DNA from: Suilimivivens sp964507235
GTDB lineage: Bacteria > Bacillota > Clostridia > Lachnospirales > Lachnospiraceae
NCBI GenBank assembly: GCA_964507235.1
Contig: CAZDPE010000092.1
Location: 1 to 10,149 of the forward strand
Reading direction: 5' to 3'
Length of the DNA: 10,149 nt
Part shown: positions 1-5,658 of the stretch, in pieces
How positions within the stretch are numbered: position 1 is the stretch's first letter
Layout of the letters: each line of letters starts with the position of its first letter
Notes under the pieces: generated by a model
The model's input: the letters and a program-made list of their open reading frames with translations, nothing else
Database searches by the model: none
Told to the model about the DNA's origin: nothing
Position numbers and translations under genes: made by a program

Positions 1-9
1 CTGTGGTCA

Positions 10-26
10 CACCTGCATAGCAGGTG
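10..26 (+). repeat. Perfect 7-bp hairpin near left edge
   Basis: CACCTGC pairs perfectly with GCAGGTG around an ATA triloop, and the plus strand then reads GTTTATT. It could be a weak plus-strand terminator or the end of a mobile element, but no plus-strand gene is visible before it. The stem is certain; the role is inference. Confidence 0.5.
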
Positions 27-60
27 GTTTATTAAAAGATTGCCTTACAATAAAAGGTGG

Positions 61-87
61 CAGTTCAGCCTTCGTCTTAACTGTTAC
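61..87. repeat. Left copy of the AGGCTGAACTG/GTAAC module
   Basis: On the minus strand this stretch reads GTAACAGTT, then AAGACGA, then AGGCTGAACTG. The plus strand at 1203-1227 reads GTAACGGTAT then AGGCTGAACTG. The two are therefore related modules in opposite orientation, on either side of the methyltransferase gene. CAGTTCAGCCTT also recurs directly at 1105-1116. The module may be the end of a mobile or repeat element; no transposase is seen. Confidence 0.45.
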
Positions 88-100
88 ATTATATGCACAG

Positions 101-123
101 AAATTATGCATTCTGCATAATTT
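101..123. repeat. Perfect 10-bp hairpin with TTC loop
   Basis: AAATTATGCA (101-110) is followed by TTC and then its exact reverse complement TGCATAATTT (114-123). It lies 14 bp from the module at 61-87. There is no T-tract of terminator quality on either strand. It could be part of a decayed mobile element or a protein-binding palindrome; the sequence does not decide between these. Confidence 0.5.
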
Positions 124-189
124 TGCGCTGGATTGTCTTAGGATTTTTATGTATAAGTCGCATGAAAACACTATCTTTTGCATTTTCAT

Positions 190-248
190 GTGTGAAACTT
201 AATACTTCTTAGGCAGTGTTTTTGCTGCTTTAGAAGTATTTTTCACAC
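190..248. repeat. 59-nt long palindromic hairpin
   Basis: GTGTGAAA (190-197) pairs with TTTCACAC (241-248), AATACTTCT (201-209) with AGAAGTATT (232-240), and AGGCAG (211-216) with CTGCTT (225-230, one G-T pair), around an 8-nt loop. Only a 3-nt bulge (CTT) and one mismatch interrupt it. The inner hairpin is followed by TTTTT on the plus strand, so it could act as a weak plus-strand terminator. The outer arm makes a compact palindromic element equally possible. Confidence 0.55.
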
Positions 249-392
249 TAATGTGCCACTATACCTCTCGATACAGCGACACAGTTCATATTACTTAACT
301 ATCTACTTTTCAGAACATTGCAAGCTCAGTTTTTTAACTTCTGCTCCTTCTGGGAATATCCACCTCTTCCTTGTCTGTTCATTCTGTTCTAT

Positions 393-995
393 TTAATTTA
401 CCTTTTCATATACATGAAGCCATCTTCCCGACAAAAAAGGTCCCAGCTTTTCTTTTAACACATAATTGCTGGGAAGAATCAACTCAAAATTCAAATGATA
501 CCCCCCCACACTTTCCGGCAAAACATCCACGATAAACGCCTTAATATCATTCTCACTTGCACATTTGTGATATGCTGGCTTCCAAGTATCTTCATTACTA
601 CCATGCATAAAGCCGAGAGTGATGACATAATCGATTATTCCATCAACTTTCAATTCATTAAAAGAGCCGACTATATATTTAATCTGCTTTGATTTATCTA
701 ATTTGGAAGCCACTTCAATGCATATCCCACACTCATCCAGTCCAATTCTATTTGGGGCGGAAACATTACGAATCACCTCTCCTAGACCACAACCAATATC
801 TACTACTGTCTGAGCGTTGTGACGATTTATATATTCGGCAGTCGCCTGTGCATACTTACGCAATTCATAGGGACTTTCATGCCATGAATCAAATTGATAT
901 TGCTTTCTCAGTCTGGCATAATACATCTTTTTTACAGAACCTACCACTGTATTTTTCAATCCTACTTCTTCTATTTTTTTTATTATCTTTCCCAT
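393..995 (-). CDS. Class I SAM-dependent methyltransferase
   Basis: This 200-residue cytoplasmic protein is predicted to transfer a methyl group from S-adenosylmethionine; the acceptor is unknown. A basic N-terminal segment (1-33) precedes a short conserved-looking stretch with SWHESPYELRKYAQ (37-50). The Rossmann-fold motif I follows as VVDIGCGLGEV (64-74), then the acidic motif II in IGLDECG (84-90). The protein ends in a beta-rich region (PFLSGRWLHVYEK, 186-198). Length suits a minimal class I enzyme. The frame extends eight codons upstream to a TTG, but the ATG chosen here is preceded by GAGGGG at a 10-nt spacing, and the upstream TTG is not. A good promoter lies just upstream, so it is probably its own transcription unit. 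It appears more AT-rich than its neighbours and is bracketed by repeat modules, which hints at acquisition. The family is secure, the substrate unknown; glycan or small-molecule methylation are guesses from context. Confidence 0.85.
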   Translation of the reverse strand: MGKIIKKIEEVGLKNTVVGSVKKMYYARLRKQYQFDSWHESPYELRKYAQATAEYINRHNAQTVVDIGCGLGEVIRNVSAPNRIGLDECGICIEVASKLDKSKQIKYIVGSFNELKVDGIIDYVITLGFMHGSNEDTWKPAYHKCASENDIKAFIVDVLPESVGGYHLNFELILPSNYVLKEKLGPFLSGRWLHVYEKVN

Positions 996-1043
996 TCTTA
1001 GTTTTCCCCTCAGTATCAATATACACTTTTCTTACAATTTTCT

Positions 1044-1072
1044 ATTTTAGCATAGCTGTTTCCTTCTTTCAA
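1044..1072 (-). promoter_or_regulatory. Sigma-A type promoter of methyltransferase gene
   Basis: On the minus strand TTGAAA (-35, 1067-1072) is separated by exactly 17 nt from TAAAAT (-10, 1044-1049). A TG one base before the -10 makes it an extended -10 promoter. The predicted start lies near 1037, leaving a leader of about 40 nt before the ATG at 995. Confidence 0.6.
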
Positions 1073-1100
1073 CTTGGAGTTCAAAAGTGCCTATTACTGT

Positions 1101-1227
1101 GTAACAGTTCAGCCTTTCAGTAATTTAGATTGCATGAAGCATTGCTACATCTAACGCAGACCCGCTTGCGCAACGGAATCTCCGATTCCGTTTATTCCAG
1201 CCGTAACGGTATAGGCTGAACTGTTAC
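1101..1227. mobile_element. 127-bp element with 15-bp inverted ends (MITE-like)
   Basis: GTAACAGTTCAGCCT (1101-1115) is the exact reverse complement of AGGCTGAACTGTTAC (1213-1227). Inside lies a perfect hairpin, ACGGAATC-TCC-GATTCCGT (1173-1191). A second short palindrome, CGTAAC/GTTACG (1202-1207/1223-1228), overlaps the right end. No ORF is present. The form fits a miniature non-autonomous element or a repeat with a structured RNA, but no target-site duplication is evident. The left module at 61-87 is related. Confidence 0.5.
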
Positions 1228-1242
1228 GAATACATTTTGATT

Positions 1243-1274
1243 CAGCACCTGCACAAAGCGGTGCTGTTTTCTTT
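1243..1274 (+). terminator. Plus-strand intrinsic terminator-like hairpin
   Basis: CAGCACC (1243-1249) pairs with GGTGCTG (1260-1266) across a 10-nt loop and is followed by TTTTCTTT on the plus strand. The minus strand has no T-run after the stem, so the signal points rightward. No plus-strand gene is present for it to terminate. It may serve a transcript from the inverted-repeat element, or act weakly on the leftward CPBP transcript through its hairpin alone. Confidence 0.5.
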
Positions 1275-1300
1275 CTTATTTATTTTATTTACTATAAGCT

Positions 1301-2269
1301 TCACATCTGTTTCTCTTCCTGATAAAGCTTCCAAAGCAAAATTGCCGCAAACACTATAAAACCGATTCCCCCTATTAGTCCAATGGGCATTGGCCCAAGA
1401 AAAACATTATATGGATTCTCCAGAGAAGTAAAATAGATTCCTACCATGGAAAATCCATTAATCATCCCATGCCCCAAGATAGCCGGTACACAGCTATGGG
1501 TTTTAATTGTCACATAAGATAATGCCGTACCAATTACCACGCAGAATACACACATGGCCAGTATGCCCGTTACCGGGTAGCCCGGATAGCCAGTTCCATA
1601 ATTATGTCCCATAACAATCAGCGGTGCATGCCACAGGCCCCAGATTAATCCGTCCAGCAAAACGGCAGGTATTACTTTAAACTGCTTAAGAAGCTTGGGA
1701 AGCAGATATCCCCTCCAGCCCCATTCCTCTCCGAAACAATTTATAATATTGACAAACGGAGAAATTACCAATCCCATTCCTATCTGAAGCATCATAACCT
1801 GTCTGACTTCCTGCGCAGAAACAGGCGTTTCTGACTGAGCATTTAAAATTACCGCCGCATATCCCATATTGCCATCGTACTTTCCCGGGAAAATCAAAAA
1901 GTAAATTACGGCTCCCACGATGGTAAGGGCTGCAAATCCAAACCACACAATACCGTAGTATTTCAAATTTGCTTTCAAATTGATGGAAAAATACAGGCTT
2001 CTTCCGCGAAACCCTTCCTTTGTTATAAGTCTTGTTAAAATTACGCCAAAGGCAGGAACAAACATCACGCTTGCTACCAGCGACTGAGCCAGCATTGCTT
2101 CGTTAATATCCGTACTGCCATTAAGCGGCGCTATCATAAAAATTTCAATCACATAAGTAATGACAAATGTAATTGCTAAAAAAATAATTATTCTTTTCCG
2201 ATTCTTCCTGCCTTCTTCTTCAGGGGAGGCTTCCTGTAAAGGAACCTGATTCACATTTTTTTCTTCCAT
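1301..2269 (-). CDS. CPBP family intramembrane metalloprotease
   Basis: This 322-residue multi-pass membrane protein belongs to the CAAX-protease/bacteriocin-processing (Abi/CPBP) family; its substrate is unknown. After a charged cytoplasmic N-terminus (1-25), hydrophobic segments lie near 26-48, 58-82, 104-127, 160-178, 201-221, 234-256, 260-280 and 295-314. The catalytic motifs are intact: EEWGWR (E181, E182, R186), the second motif IWGLWH (H214) and HGMIN (H267, N271). Length is normal. The frame stays open 76 codons upstream, but that part is translated repeat array A. The ATG at 2269 has AAAAGGA about 7 nt upstream and begins a natural-looking protein. No promoter is evident in the short gap behind the array, so it is probably read through from ugd. 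In this family such proteins may process peptides, give bacteriocin immunity or have unknown roles; context does not choose. Confidence 0.88.
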   Translation of the reverse strand: MEEKNVNQVPLQEASPEEEGRKNRKRIIIFLAITFVITYVIEIFMIAPLNGSTDINEAMLAQSLVASVMFVPAFGVILTRLITKEGFRGRSLYFSINLKANLKYYGIVWFGFAALTIVGAVIYFLIFPGKYDGNMGYAAVILNAQSETPVSAQEVRQVMMLQIGMGLVISPFVNIINCFGEEWGWRGYLLPKLLKQFKVIPAVLLDGLIWGLWHAPLIVMGHNYGTGYPGYPVTGILAMCVFCVVIGTALSYVTIKTHSCVPAILGHGMINGFSMVGIYFTSLENPYNVFLGPMPIGLIGGIGFIVFAAILLWKLYQEEKQM

Positions 2270-2276
2270 AAAATTT

Positions 2277-2283
2277 TCCTTTT
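2277..2283 (-). promoter_or_regulatory. Ribosome binding site fixing the CPBP start
   Basis: AAAAGGA on the minus strand lies 7 nt before the ATG at 2269 and directly follows the end of repeat array A. It makes the start at 2269 much more likely than the open-frame start at 2497, which lies wholly in repeat DNA. Confidence 0.65.
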
Positions 2284-2584
2284 GATTTTCTCGTTTACAG
2301 CATCGCTCTCCCGCAAATGGCTGCTTTGCAGCCGCTTGCTCATCTTCCGATTTACTCGAAAATCCATGCGCTCCGCGCATGTCGCAGCTTCGCTGCTCTC
2401 TGATTTTCTCGTTTACGCATCGGGTCTGAGCAAATGGCTGCTTTGCAGCCGCTTGCTCATCTTCCGATTTACTCGAAAATCCATGCGCTCCGCGCATGTC
2501 GCAGCTTCGCTGCTCTCTGATTTTCTCGTTTACGCATCGGGTCTGAGCAAATGGCTGCTTTGCAGCCGCTTGCTCATCTTCCGA
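2284..2584 (-). repeat. Hairpin repeat array A, X-Y-X-Y-X
   Basis: Five modules alternate here. X copies lie at 2519-2584, 2402-2467 and 2284-2350; Y copies at 2468-2518 and 2351-2401. On the minus strand X is a long hairpin: TCGG closes against CCGA, then GAGCAA/TTGCTC, then GGCTGC-AAA-GCAGCC. Y carries GCAGC-GAA-GCTGC and ATGCGC-GGA-GCGCAT, bounded by GAAAATC and GATTTTC. The two inner copies look identical; the X nearest the CPBP gene has diverged around 2300-2313. The array begins inside the last codons of ugd, supplies its TGA, and ends at the CPBP ribosome binding site. It is not CRISPR: there are no unique spacers. The closest known analogy is REP/BIME elements of enterobacteria. No REP-associated transposase is in the window. 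Confidence 0.85.
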
Positions 2585-3884
2585 TGCTGTAATATTCTAC
2601 GCCGGCGGTTTTCATGGTTTCCGGGGAATAGAGGTTTCTTCCATCATATACCAGCGGAGTATGCATCTTTTCTTTAAAGTCCTCAGGAGCAAGCTCCTTC
2701 ATTTCCTTCCACTCGGTAAATACAAAACAGATATTGGCTCCGTCCAATGCTTTTTCGGGCGATGATACATAATTCATAGTTCCCTTATCCAGTTTTCCCT
2801 CAGGGAAAATCATTTTTGCACGTTCCTCGCCTTTAGGGTCATAGGCATAAATATCGGCACCTCCTGCCAGCAGCAGCTTAATATTGTCGATAGAAGGAGC
2901 TTCTCTTAAGTCATCGGTTCCTGCCTTGAAGGTAAGTCCCAGCACCGCCACCTTAAGGCCGCTGAAAGAAATCATTCTGTCCTTTGCTTTTTCAAATAAA
3001 CGGGTTTTCTGATCTGCATTGACTTCCACACAGGCTTCCACTGTTCTCAAATTATATCCATGCTCTCTGGCAAGAAATTTAAGTGCTTTGGTATCTTTGG
3101 GGAAACAGCTTCCTCCAAAGCCAATTCCCGCATTCAAAAACCGGGAACCGATTCTTTCATCATAACACATTCCCTGTGCCACATCGGTAATATCCGCACC
3201 AACCAATTCGCAAAGGTTCGCGATATCATTCATATAGGAAATCTTTAATGCCAGGAAATCATTACATGCATATTTAATCATTTCTGCGGAACGGCGCTTC
3301 ACGGAAACAATGGGAAGTCCGAAGGGCTCATAGATTTTCTTGAGTAACTCCTCTGCCTCTTTACTTTCCGTACCGATAATAATTCTGGCAGCATGAAGAG
3401 TATCATGAACTGCAGTACCCTGTGCTAAAAATTCAGGATTGGAAGCAACCTCAACTTTTACATCATGCACCAGGAAATCCTTGATGAACTGCTCAACCTT
3501 ATCATTGGTTCCTACCGGAACTGTTGATTTAACTACCACCAGACAATCCTTTTCCACTGATTCGGCTATCTGTCTTGATACGGTTGCAATATAGCTTAAA
3601 TTGGCGCTGCCATCCGGCATTTCAGGAGTACCTACGCCAATAAAAATTGCATCTGCATCTTTATATGCTTCCGCATAATCCGTAGTATAATGCAGAGTTC
3701 CCCTTGCATTATTTTTCTTCATCAGTTCCTCCAATCCATCTTCATAAATAGGAGAAATTCCCTGACGCATCATTTCTATTTTCTTTTCATCAACATCCAC
3801 ACAAGTCACATCATATCCCTGCTCGGCAAAGCACACGCCTGCCACAAGGCCCACATAACCGGTACCTGCCACTGCTATTTTCAT
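2574..3884 (-). CDS. ugd: UDP-glucose 6-dehydrogenase
   Basis: This cytoplasmic enzyme oxidises UDP-glucose twice with NAD+ to give UDP-glucuronate, a precursor of acidic surface polysaccharides and other glycans. Its 436 residues match the family length. The N-terminal NAD-binding fold has GTGYVG (7-12), with the acidic VDVD (29-32) after strand 2, and STVPVGT (120-126). The central and C-terminal domains carry SNPEFL (148-153), K204 and N208, and the catalytic cysteine C260 in GGSCFPKD. The protein ends YYSIGR, which looks like a normal family C-terminus. The ATG follows AGAGAGG at 8 nt. A good promoter lies at 3974-4002. The final codons and stop overlap repeat array A (ATC GGA AGA TGA), so the repeat's first bases coincide with native coding sequence. 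The CPBP gene downstream is probably co-transcribed. Confidence 0.96.
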   Translation of the reverse strand: MKIAVAGTGYVGLVAGVCFAEQGYDVTCVDVDEKKIEMMRQGISPIYEDGLEELMKKNNARGTLHYTTDYAEAYKDADAIFIGVGTPEMPDGSANLSYIATVSRQIAESVEKDCLVVVKSTVPVGTNDKVEQFIKDFLVHDVKVEVASNPEFLAQGTAVHDTLHAARIIIGTESKEAEELLKKIYEPFGLPIVSVKRRSAEMIKYACNDFLALKISYMNDIANLCELVGADITDVAQGMCYDERIGSRFLNAGIGFGGSCFPKDTKALKFLAREHGYNLRTVEACVEVNADQKTRLFEKAKDRMISFSGLKVAVLGLTFKAGTDDLREAPSIDNIKLLLAGGADIYAYDPKGEERAKMIFPEGKLDKGTMNYVSSPEKALDGANICFVFTEWKEMKELAPEDFKEKMHTPLVYDGRNLYSPETMKTAGVEYYSIGR

Positions 3885-3973
3885 CTCTTATACCTCTCTT
3901 AACTTATTGTATTTCTTTCAGTTCGCACAAATTGTCAGCCGCAAACTAAAATCTGCTATTCATACTGCTTATT

Positions 3974-4002
3974 ATTCTACAATAAAATCAATATTTAATC
4001 AA
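3974..4002 (-). promoter_or_regulatory. Sigma-A type promoter of ugd
   Basis: On the minus strand TTGATT (-35, 3997-4002) and TAGAAT (-10, 3974-3979) are spaced exactly 17 nt in an AT-rich gap between manC and ugd. The predicted start near 3967 gives a leader of about 80 nt. I see no terminator for manC in the same gap, so readthrough from manC is also possible. Confidence 0.6.
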
Positions 4003-4051
4003 TAAAGTCAGCATTTATCCTCTGCATGAAATTCGCAATTACTTTAAAAAA

Positions 4052-5371
4052 TTATGACTGCGGCAAGATATGCTTTACCTTATCATGCACATTAATTTCC
4101 CTGCCAAACTGCACCTCAATGATTTTCAGTTCCGTATCCGCAATCACAGTATGCTTACAGCCTGCTTCCATGGTAAGCACATCTCCGGCCTTAACAATCC
4201 GCCAGGCACCATCCAGAACCGCCCTTCCTTTGCCGGAAATAATATTCCAAACTTCATCCCGATGCTCGTGACTATGATAATTCATGCCATGCCCGGGGTT
4301 CAATGTAACCTTAATCGTCATGCTTTCTTCTTCTACATCAAGCACCATAAAGCTTCCCCATGATTTATCGGCAAACATAATCTGCTGGTTGATTTTATCC
4401 ACATAAGGCTTAATGTAGCTGGACTGTTCTTTGTCAGAAACAAGAATTCCTTCTGCGCTGGCGGAAACCACCACATCCTTTACGCCCATGCAAAGAACAG
4501 GAACATCCAATTCATTGACTATATGAACATTATCACAATTATCATTCATAATTGCGTTTCCGATACATGATTCTTCCATGGCTTCTGTCAGTGTATTCCA
4601 GGTTCCCAAATCCTTCCACTGCCCGCCAAAGCGCATTACCTGTATATTGCTTTCTCTTTCCACAACAGCATAATCAAAGCTGATTTTTGTCAATGTATCA
4701 TATTTTTCATATAAGTCCTGGTAATCCTTAAAATCAATCAGTTCGTGAGCCTTAGAAAGCACATACTCAAGCCGGTAAGCAAATACGCCTCCATTCCACA
4801 GCGCCCCCTGCCGAATATATTCTTGGGCAGTCTGCGCATCCGGTTTTTCCTTAAAGGTTAATACTTTACTGACCTTCTTAGTGTCCTTTGGTATCACATA
4901 ACCATATTTTTCACTGGGGTAGGTAGGCTCAATTCCCATCAGAACCAGATTTGACTCTCCTTTCTCCGCTATCCGGGAAAGCTCCTTCACTGCTTCAAAA
5001 TAATCAGTTTCCACAAAAGGATCCACCGGGCATACCACAACCGCCTCATCTTCAGGAATACGGAGCACATCATGAAGATAAGCGGTAGCAAGGGCAATTG
5101 CCGGAAAGGTATCACGCCTGCAGGGCTCCACGCAAATACTTACCTTCTCTCCCAACTGATTATGAATGGATGACACCTGTGTTTTGGAAGTGGCTATCGT
5201 AACTGTCGCTTCTTGATCCACGCCGCGAATCTGCCGGTACACCCGCTGTACCATGGATTCATATTCACCGTCTTCTTTTCTGAATATTTTAATAAACTGT
5301 TTAGAACGGATGTCATTTGAGAGAGGCCATAAACGTTTGCCGCTGCCTCCTGAAAGTAATACAATATTCAT
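4052..5371 (-). CDS. manC: Mannose-1-phosphate guanylyltransferase with cupin domain
   Basis: This enzyme makes GDP-mannose from mannose-1-phosphate and GTP in the cytoplasm, feeding glycan synthesis. The N-terminal nucleotidyltransferase domain has LSGGSGKRLWPLS (6-18), KQF (24-26), the metal-site-like VCPVDPF (113-119), FKEKPD (173-178), WNGG (192-195) and GGQWKDLGTW (249-258). A C-terminal cupin of the type II phosphomannose isomerase kind follows, with HSHEHRDE (366-373) and H407. At 439 residues it is slightly shorter than many bifunctional ManC/AlgA proteins, so isomerase activity is possible but not certain. The frame is open 26 codons further upstream, but that part is translated repeat array B. 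The ATG at 5371 follows AGAGGGGAG by 6 nt and starts the canonical MNIVLLSGG. No promoter is seen between it and the dNTPase gene, so the two are likely co-transcribed across the array. Confidence 0.93.
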   Translation of the reverse strand: MNIVLLSGGSGKRLWPLSNDIRSKQFIKIFRKEDGEYESMVQRVYRQIRGVDQEATVTIATSKTQVSSIHNQLGEKVSICVEPCRRDTFPAIALATAYLHDVLRIPEDEAVVVCPVDPFVETDYFEAVKELSRIAEKGESNLVLMGIEPTYPSEKYGYVIPKDTKKVSKVLTFKEKPDAQTAQEYIRQGALWNGGVFAYRLEYVLSKAHELIDFKDYQDLYEKYDTLTKISFDYAVVERESNIQVMRFGGQWKDLGTWNTLTEAMEESCIGNAIMNDNCDNVHIVNELDVPVLCMGVKDVVVSASAEGILVSDKEQSSYIKPYVDKINQQIMFADKSWGSFMVLDVEEESMTIKVTLNPGHGMNYHSHEHRDEVWNIISGKGRAVLDGAWRIVKAGDVLTMEAGCKHTVIADTELKIIEVQFGREINVHDKVKHILPQS

Positions 5372-5377
5372 AATAAT

Positions 5378-5386
5378 CTCCCCTCT
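5378..5386 (-). promoter_or_regulatory. Ribosome binding site fixing the manC start
   Basis: AGAGGGGAG on the minus strand abuts the truncated last module of array B and lies 6 nt before the ATG at 5371. It rules in the short start and rules out the extended frame beginning in the repeat at 5449. Confidence 0.65.
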
Positions 5387-5658
5387 ATGCTCACTGCGTT
5401 CGCGCTTGTTTTTCTTCCCTTCAGGCTCGAAAATCCTGCTGCTTCGCATCAGGCGCAGCTGCCGCTGCTCTCTGATTTTCTCGCTGATACATCGGGTAAA
5501 AACAAATGCTCACTGCGTTCGCGCTTGTTTTTCTTCCCTTCAGGCTCGAAAATCCTGCTGCTTCGCATCAGGCGCAGCTGCCGCTGCTCTCTGATTTTCT
5601 CGCTGATACATCGGGTAAAAACAAATGCTCACTGCGTTCGCGCTTGTTTTTCTTCCGA
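5387..5658 (-). repeat. Hairpin repeat array B, X-Y-X-Y-X(truncated)
   Basis: This is the same module order as array A, with a period of exactly 119 bp. X lies at 5593-5658 and 5474-5537, a truncated X at 5387-5418, and Y at 5538-5592 and 5419-5473. The two full units look identical base for base. On the minus strand X pairs AAAAACAA with TTGTTTTT. Y holds GCAGC-GGCA-GCTGC and CCTGATGC-GAA-GCAGCAGG (one mismatch). Blocks shared with array A include CCCGATG, CGAGAAAATCAGAGAGCAGCG, split as CGAGAAAATC plus AGAGAGCAGC, and GGATTTTCGAG. The array starts inside the dNTPase coding end and stops at the manC ribosome binding site. No unique spacers are present, so it is not CRISPR. Confidence 0.85.

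Larger units (their letters stand above)
1..392. other. Non-coding left flank, hairpins only
   Basis: There is no supportable gene here. The only longish open frame (minus strand, 7-189, 60 codons) runs through three hairpin or repeat elements, has no clear ribosome binding site and resembles no family I know. The stretch holds the hairpins at 10-26, 101-123 and 190-248 and the module at 61-87. In 250-392 I see nothing but AT-rich sequence downstream of the methyltransferase stop. I found no convincing minus-strand terminator for that gene. Confidence 0.6.
996..1300. other. Intergenic stretch between CPBP gene and methyltransferase gene
   Basis: There is no gene here. From right to left it holds an AT-rich tail after the CPBP stop, the plus-strand terminator-like hairpin (1243-1274), the inverted-repeat element (1101-1227) and the methyltransferase promoter (1044-1072). 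The methyltransferase is therefore insulated from the CPBP/ugd transcript by repeat DNA. Confidence 0.6.

Noticed and set aside
7..189. Minus-strand 60-codon frame at the left edge
   Set aside because: It runs through the hairpins at 10-26 and 101-123 and the module at 61-87, with no recognisable family and no good start signal.
996..1019. Upstream TTG start for the methyltransferase adding eight residues
   Set aside because: The ribosome binding site GAGGGG lies inside that extension and serves the ATG at 995.
689..1123. Plus-strand frame of 144 codons opposite the methyltransferase
   Set aside because: It is a shadow of a clear methyltransferase gene on the other strand, with low-complexity hydrophobic content and no ribosome binding site.
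2282..2677. Plus-strand frame of 131 codons with repeated peptide SKWLLCSRLLIFRFTRKS
   Set aside because: It is the reverse reading of repeat array A plus the ugd 3' end. It is open because the repeat lacks stops, has no ribosome binding site and resembles no family.
3885..4051. Intrinsic terminator between manC and ugd
   Set aside because: The gap is AT-rich but has no GC stem followed by a T-run on the minus strand; only a promoter is supported.
2284..5658. CRISPR array
   Set aside because: The period is 117-119 bp, units are identical throughout with no unique spacers, and no cas gene is present.
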